This document shows, in pieces, positions 7,637 through 11,474 of a stretch of DNA of 11,474 nucleotides. Every line of letters starts with the position of its first letter. The first letter of the stretch is position 1. The DNA lies in contig JAOASV010000149.1 in assembly GCA_030158535.1 (NCBI GenBank), positions 1-11,474 on the forward strand, in the 5' to 3' direction. The DNA comes from Sediminibacterium sp. (lineage in GTDB: Bacteria > Bacteroidota > Bacteroidia > Chitinophagales > Chitinophagaceae). The notes below the pieces were generated by a model. The model did no database searches and was not told the DNA's origin. It saw nothing but the letters and a program-made list of their open reading frames with translations. A program made the translations under genes and the position numbers.

Positions 7637-9612
7637 AAATCTAATTTCCAAAGCTGATCGTAGTAATCTATACCGGGCGTAGAAGATCCTACAACATATA
7701 ATTCGGTCCCTGCTGTTATTAAAATGGCAGGGCCTATTTTTTTATCTAATACGCCAATATACCATTTGTCATTGAGTGAATCATACATATCAAATCTGGT
7801 TTTATCATCTCCGCTATCTGGAAAAAATACAATGTAGTTGCCAAGTTTTCCCATGCTATTGGTGCTAAAAGATCCTGGCTGAAACAAGCAATGAAACGTT
7901 GTGCCTTTGCCATTTAGTAAATCCAATATTTCAACTTCGTTTGTTAAGCCTTTATCTGTGACGCCTCCTGCCCAAAGTGCTTTACCCCTTAATCCAATAG
8001 TTGCGATTGCGTATTTTGCTTTACTCATACTCGAAACACTCCAACTATTTGTTTTTGGCTCATAAATATCTATGTTATTAAATGGTGTTCCGCCAACCGC
8101 ACTAGTAGCGCCTCCCGAAAAATAGATACTCCCCCCAACACTTGCTGCCGCAATGCTTACACGAGATTGACTTAAGGTTTTTGTTGACCATTTTTCTGTT
8201 AAATAATCAAACGAATACGCCGAGTTGCCGCCAGCAAATAAAACTTTATTGCCCTGTGCCACCGCTGTGTATTGTCCGGCTTTAGGTAATTCTGCAGTAC
8301 TCCATTTTTGATCCACTACATCATATATATCTACCCTTGTTGTTGGTGCAGCGTTACCCTGAAGTGCTGTTCCGCCGCCAAAAAATATTTTATTGCCAGC
8401 AACTGCTGTTGCGATTCCCCATTTCTTTTGACTAAGCTCCGAAGTTGACCAGTCTTTAGTTGCAATATCGTAGATGTCTACTCTAGAAGTAAAATTGGGG
8501 CCAGGTCCAGTAGGCTGATATCTTCCTCCAGCTAAAAATATTTTATTGCCAACAAATCCAACACCTGATACCTTTCTTTTTTCAGATAATGATCCAACAG
8601 GCGTTAACCTGGCCTGCATCAGTTGTCTATTGGTCGCAATTATATTTAATTGCGTGGTGTCTTTTTTTACATTTCCATCGTTATCTGTAACACTGAGTTC
8701 AAAAATATATTTTCCTGCTAGTAGCCCAGTAACAGATGCTATTGCTTTGTTTGAATTGGTGATAGCAATGAATGAATTAATTGGAAAAATTATTTGCCAG
8801 TTGTATTTTGTGATAGAGCCGTCTGGATCATAAGATTCTGAACCGGTTAGTGGAATAATAACTGGATTAGTGCTACAGTTTGATAAATCGTAAGGGATAT
8901 TTTGATTAGGACCTGCATTTGCGATAGGGGGAACGCCTGGTGCTTCATTAATTTGAACAGCAATAGTGTCTCTATCTACAAGTCCAGTAGCATCTGTAAC
9001 CCTAAGTTCAAATTGATGCTTCCCCGCAGTTAATTTAGTTGCATCAGTTGTAGCGTTTGCTGGCGATGTATATGTGGGGTTGCCAGTGCCTTTAATTCTT
9101 GTCCATAAATAATCGCTAATGTCATTGTCAGGATCTGAAGAAGCACTACCATCTAGCGTAACCGTATTGTTAGGAAGTTGAATGATTTGATCTGGTCCTG
9201 CTTCTGCAATAGGAGGCCTCGCAATTTTTGTTTTATCTACATAAACAGTGAGCGTGTCTTTTGCAGTTAGTTTAAAATTATTGGTAACCGTTAATTCAAA
9301 AACATAACTGCCTTCTGTTAATTTTTTAATCCATGTTGTTTTTGAGCTTGTCGTTAAAATCGTACAAGATACTGGGCCACTTAATTTTGTCCAGGCAAAA
9401 TGGGTAATGCTGCCATTGTGATCATAAGATCCACTGCCGTCTAAATAAGCCGAGTCTTGGGGTAATACAATGGACAGGTCTTTGCCTGCTACTGCAACGG
9501 GCGCAGTTTTTGGGGTGCCACCATCTTCGTAAGACAAGTCTTTGGCGCAGCTGTTTATAATTAGCCAGCAAATGCCTACCCAAACATAAAATATCGAAGC
9601 TGGCTTCTTCAT
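7633..9612 (-). CDS. Lipoprotein with three PKD domains and a seven-bladed Kelch-like propeller
   Basis: 659 aa. The N-terminus is a lipoprotein signal ending in the lipobox-like IINS|C22; the mature start CAKDLSYED is acidic/Lys-containing near the lipid, compatible with surface export in Bacteroidota. Three PKD domains follow at about 36-128, 131-222 and 226-325. Each begins with a variant of PPIANAGPNQ (the first reads APVAVAGKD) and contains a DGSxSxDxxxxI-x-x-Y/F-x-W core. From about 330 to the C-terminus I count seven repeats of a GNKIFLAGG-type strand followed by VDIYDxxxxxWS. Units 1-4 are clear and units 5-7 degenerate (Gly-Gly lost or altered), and the last ends at the terminal DQLWKLDF. 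That would be a complete Kelch-type propeller for binding proteins or glycans. No catalytic residues are recognised, so a binding role is inference. It converges on the TonB receptor gene (4-bp overlap) and is divergent from the asparaginase gene. Confidence 0.88.
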   Translation of the reverse strand: MKKPASIFYVWVGICWLIINSCAKDLSYEDGGTPKTAPVAVAGKDLSIVLPQDSAYLDGSGSYDHNGSITHFAWTKLSGPVSCTILTTSSKTTWIKKLTEGSYVFELTVTNNFKLTAKDTLTVYVDKTKIARPPIAEAGPDQIIQLPNNTVTLDGSASSDPDNDISDYLWTRIKGTGNPTYTSPANATTDATKLTAGKHQFELRVTDATGLVDRDTIAVQINEAPGVPPIANAGPNQNIPYDLSNCSTNPVIIPLTGSESYDPDGSITKYNWQIIFPINSFIAITNSNKAIASVTGLLAGKYIFELSVTDNDGNVKKDTTQLNIIATNRQLMQARLTPVGSLSEKRKVSGVGFVGNKIFLAGGRYQPTGPGPNFTSRVDIYDIATKDWSTSELSQKKWGIATAVAGNKIFFGGGTALQGNAAPTTRVDIYDVVDQKWSTAELPKAGQYTAVAQGNKVLFAGGNSAYSFDYLTEKWSTKTLSQSRVSIAAASVGGSIYFSGGATSAVGGTPFNNIDIYEPKTNSWSVSSMSKAKYAIATIGLRGKALWAGGVTDKGLTNEVEILDLLNGKGTTFHCLFQPGSFSTNSMGKLGNYIVFFPDSGDDKTRFDMYDSLNDKWYIGVLDKKIGPAILITAGTELYVVGSSTPGIDYYDQLWKLDF

Positions 9613-9667
9613 TGATTTAAAGGTAATAAAATCCTCAGATTATATTAAATTGCTTCAAATACTAGTT
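9613..9667. promoter_or_regulatory. 55-bp divergent spacer between the PKD-Kelch lipoprotein and asparaginase genes
   Basis: Two divergent genes share only 55 bp. On the minus strand, TTTA (9649-9646), 20 bp, then TACCTTTA (9625-9618) fits the Bacteroidota -33/-7 spacing with one mismatch in each element. The start site would fall at or next to the lipoprotein ATG at 9612, implying a leaderless or very short leader. No comparable plus-strand promoter is clear; one might lie within the lipoprotein coding region. This is a weak call based on consensus resemblance only. Confidence 0.3.
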
Positions 9668-10726
9668 ATGCGTACACTCTTATGTATTATAATGACTGTT
9701 TGCTCAGTCACATTGTTTGCACAACAAACAACTACCACATCATATACCGGTAAATATGTATTGGTGATTCATGGGGGCGCTGGCACACTCAATAAAAGCC
9801 AGTTTACACCTGCACTTGAGGCAAAATATAAAAGTGGACTAGATAGTGCGCTGCAAGTGGGTTATGCAATTTTGGAAAAAGGTGGAAACGCATTAGACGC
9901 CGTTGAAGCAACTGTTAAAGTGTTAGAAAACAATCCGCTATTTAATGCAGGTAAAGGCGCTGTATTTACTAATGAAGGTATCAATGAACTTGACGCAGCC
10001 ATTATGGATGGGAAAACATTGGCAGCAGGTTCTATTGCTGGCGTAAGAACCATCAAAAATCCAATTACTGCTGCAAGGGCTGTAATGGAAAAATCAGAAC
10101 ATGTTTTGTTAAGTGGAAGAGGAGCTGAAGCATTTGCTGCCGCGCAAGGAATTGAAATGGTAGACCCATCTTATTTTTATACACCAGAAAGATGGAAAGG
10201 GTTGCAGCGTGCAAAACAAAGGGATTCCCTAGATGCGTTAAAAAAGGCTGGTCAAACTGCTTATGCTGTTGAGCTTGATGAGCAGCGCCGTAAAGACAAG
10301 TATGGAACCGTTGGTGCGGTAGCGCTAGATGTGCATGGTAATTTAGCTGCCGCTACAAGCACCGGCGGCATGACCAATAAAAAGTGGGGTAGAATTGGTG
10401 ACGCGCCAATCATTGGAAGCGGAACCTATGCAAACAATAACACCGTGGCTATTAGTTGCACGGGTTGGGGTGAATATTTTTTACGACTTGTAATGGCAAA
10501 AAGTATTAGCGACCGGATGGAATTTGGTGGACAAAGTTTAGCACTAGCTTCTGAAACCCTTGTTATGAAAGAGCTTCCTGCGCTGGGTGGCGATGGTGGA
10601 CTTATTGCGGTAGATAAAAATGGAAACATTGCACTTCCTTTTTGTACCGAAGGCATGTATAGAGGCTTTATAAAAAAAGAAAAGCAGGGAGCCGCAGTTG
10701 TAAAAGATATTTTAATTTTCAAATGA
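9668..10726 (+). CDS. iaaA: Exported isoaspartyl peptidase / plant-type L-asparaginase (Ntn hydrolase)
   Basis: ATG at 9668 gives 352 aa beginning with a signal peptide (residues 1-18, LFA|QQ). An in-frame TTG at 9650 would only add six residues. The enzyme hydrolyses L-asparagine and beta-aspartyl (isoAsp) peptides after self-cleaving into alpha and beta subunits. Visible family features are VIHGGAG near the mature N-terminus, FNAG (Asn93), and the cleavage site YG|TVGAVALD with nucleophile Thr214. Thr232 (STGGMT), Arg242 and Asp245 (GRIGDAPIIGSGTYAN), and Thr265, Gly266 and Gly268 (CTGWGE) follow. Spacings of +18, +28, +31 and +51/+52/+54 from Thr214 match those I recall for E. coli IaaA (Thr179, Thr197, Arg207, Asp210, Thr230, Gly231, Gly233). 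The alpha/beta linker appears about nine residues longer. Near the end come LPALGGDGGLIAVD and LPFCTEGMYRGF. Nothing is missing, so it should be active, probably in the periplasm. The stop overlaps the next start. Confidence 0.94.
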   Translation: MRTLLCIIMTVCSVTLFAQQTTTTSYTGKYVLVIHGGAGTLNKSQFTPALEAKYKSGLDSALQVGYAILEKGGNALDAVEATVKVLENNPLFNAGKGAVFTNEGINELDAAIMDGKTLAAGSIAGVRTIKNPITAARAVMEKSEHVLLSGRGAEAFAAAQGIEMVDPSYFYTPERWKGLQRAKQRDSLDALKKAGQTAYAVELDEQRRKDKYGTVGAVALDVHGNLAAATSTGGMTNKKWGRIGDAPIIGSGTYANNNTVAISCTGWGEYFLRLVMAKSISDRMEFGGQSLALASETLVMKELPALGGDGGLIAVDKNGNIALPFCTEGMYRGFIKKEKQGAAVVKDILIFK

Positions 10727-11439
10727 TATTTCCAGTAAAAGTTCCGTACACAGTTGGACCTGATATTGTAAAATATGAAGGACCTGCATTTAATGTGCAT
10801 CCGGATCCTGTATATCTATCAGAAAAAAAGAAAGAGCTTGCATTAAATGAGCATCAAATTTGTGTAAGTATTAGTGACAATTATTTACATCACTTAAATG
10901 CTTTTTGCGGATTTGATTTGAATGTATCGTTACCACAAATTTGCGCACAGTTAGAAGAAGATGTAGCTATTTTAAAAGACGGTTATTTACAATCTATTGG
11001 ATTTTGTTTCCCGAGTGGATTTTATCCGGCACAAAAATTAGGGCTTTCTTTTTTTGACATGCACTTACCGGTAGGAGATGGCGAAACTTTACGCAGGTCT
11101 AGTGAAAAAGTGTCTGCACTTATTTCAAAAAAAGATGCCATGTTTAGAAGGTATGTTTGGACATTAACATCTTTACCTTCGTTAAGTCAATTGCCTAGTT
11201 ATACTAAACCGGTACCACAATCAATAAACGATCTTTATTTTAGAACCGAAACCCAAACAACAGTAGGGGTTGATGGCAGTATTTGTTTGTTTTTTGTAAA
11301 AGTTGATATGCGTCCTTTGCAGCAGGTATGGGATGATTCGGAGAAGCGAGAAATGATTGCGGAGAGTATAAATTCTATGTCTGGTGCGGTGCTGACGTAT
11401 AAAAATTTACATCTAATTAATGAAATTATAAATATATAA
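10723..11439 (+). CDS. DUF3445 / heme-dependent oxidative N-demethylase alpha-like protein
   Basis: 238 aa, starting inside the ATGA that ends the asparaginase gene, so translational coupling is likely. There is no signal peptide, which suggests a cytoplasmic protein. The sequence fits the DUF3445 family (HODM alpha-subunit-like). I see an acidic helix, ICAQLEEDVAILKDG (73-87), then FCFPSGFYPAQKLGLSFFDM (94-113) with the following HLPVGD (His114), recalling the family's Pro-Ser-Gly-x-x-Pro...Lys-x-Gly...His-x-Pro-Val pattern. Further on is FRTETQTTVGVDGSICLFFV, standing where family members have an ER/ETQT-type motif followed by a hydrophobic strand, and then VDMRPL. In the characterised family member the protein binds heme and takes part in oxidative removal of N-methyl groups. 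Whether this one binds heme or acts on a methylated amine is not shown here. Assignment is by motif memory; the 238-residue length looks somewhat short for the family. Confidence 0.72.
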   Translation: MIFPVKVPYTVGPDIVKYEGPAFNVHPDPVYLSEKKKELALNEHQICVSISDNYLHHLNAFCGFDLNVSLPQICAQLEEDVAILKDGYLQSIGFCFPSGFYPAQKLGLSFFDMHLPVGDGETLRRSSEKVSALISKKDAMFRRYVWTLTSLPSLSQLPSYTKPVPQSINDLYFRTETQTTVGVDGSICLFFVKVDMRPLQQVWDDSEKREMIAESINSMSGAVLTYKNLHLINEIINI

Positions 11440-11474
11440 CGCCGGAAAGGGACAATAATCAATAAAGACCCTAA
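11440..11474. other. Short non-coding tail at the right edge
   Basis: These 35 bp follow the DUF3445 stop. The only pairing seen is a 4-bp AGGG/CCCT match without a U-tract, so no terminator is called. The start of a further gene is not visible. Confidence 0.5.

Noticed and set aside
5207..9612. SusC/SusD-type glycan uptake pair
   Set aside because: The lipoprotein has PKD and Kelch modules rather than a SusD (TPR-rich helical) fold, and the genes are convergent rather than in an operon.
9650..9667. TTG start six codons upstream of the asparaginase ATG
   Set aside because: ATG at 9668 opens directly with MRT and the hydrophobic signal core; the extension adds nothing recognisable.
10426..10800. 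Minus-strand open frames over the asparaginase/DUF3445 junction and at 11235-11462
   Set aside because: They are antisense to two well-supported genes and contain no recognisable domain.
11440..11474. Rho-independent terminator after the DUF3445 gene
   Set aside because: Only a 4-bp AGGG/CCCT pairing is present, with a long loop and no run of T after it.

Overview
The window looks like chromosomal DNA of a member of the Bacteroidota. It is AT-rich, Shine-Dalgarno sequences are weak or absent, and most products carry export signals. The gene families also fit this phylum: a PorP/SprF-type outer-membrane protein paired with a giant Ig-repeat surface protein, a TonB-dependent receptor with an N-terminal carboxypeptidase-regulatory-like domain, and a PKD/Kelch lipoprotein. 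The exact order cannot be fixed from the sequence; Chitinophagales, Sphingobacteriales and Flavobacteriales are all possible.

Layout. Positions 1-3823 (minus strand) hold the N-terminal 1274 residues of a giant secreted protein that runs off the left edge. It has a signal peptide, PKD/Ig-like modules, a Big_2-like module, and then at least four tandem Ig-like repeats of 94-103 residues. A PorP/SprF-family gene (3871-4917, minus) lies 47 bp upstream of it on the same strand. Such pairs are typical of type IX secretion (T9SS), where the PorP/SprF protein helps export or anchor its neighbouring cargo. After a 289-bp divergent intergenic region comes a complete TonB-dependent receptor (5207-7636, plus). 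It converges on a lipoprotein gene (7633-9612, minus), and the two stop codons overlap on opposite strands. The lipoprotein has three PKD domains followed by what I read as a complete seven-bladed Kelch-like propeller.

Fifty-five bases beyond the lipoprotein start, a plus-strand two-gene unit begins. The first gene is an exported isoaspartyl peptidase/L-asparaginase with all the family active-site residues I could place (9668-10726). The second, coupled to it through an ATGA overlap, is a DUF3445 / heme-dependent oxidative N-demethylase-like protein (10723-11439).

How the parts fit together. The left half is a surface-display module (adhesin plus its outer-membrane partner). The middle is outer-membrane uptake plus a possibly surface-exposed binding lipoprotein. 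The right is a small catabolic or repair pair whose two products appear to belong to different compartments. No RNA genes, insertion sequences, CRISPR arrays or prophage genes were seen. I do not see a clearly new multi-gene system. The points most worth a second look are the asparaginase/DUF3445 coupling, the PKD-Kelch lipoprotein, and the tandem-repeat adhesin.
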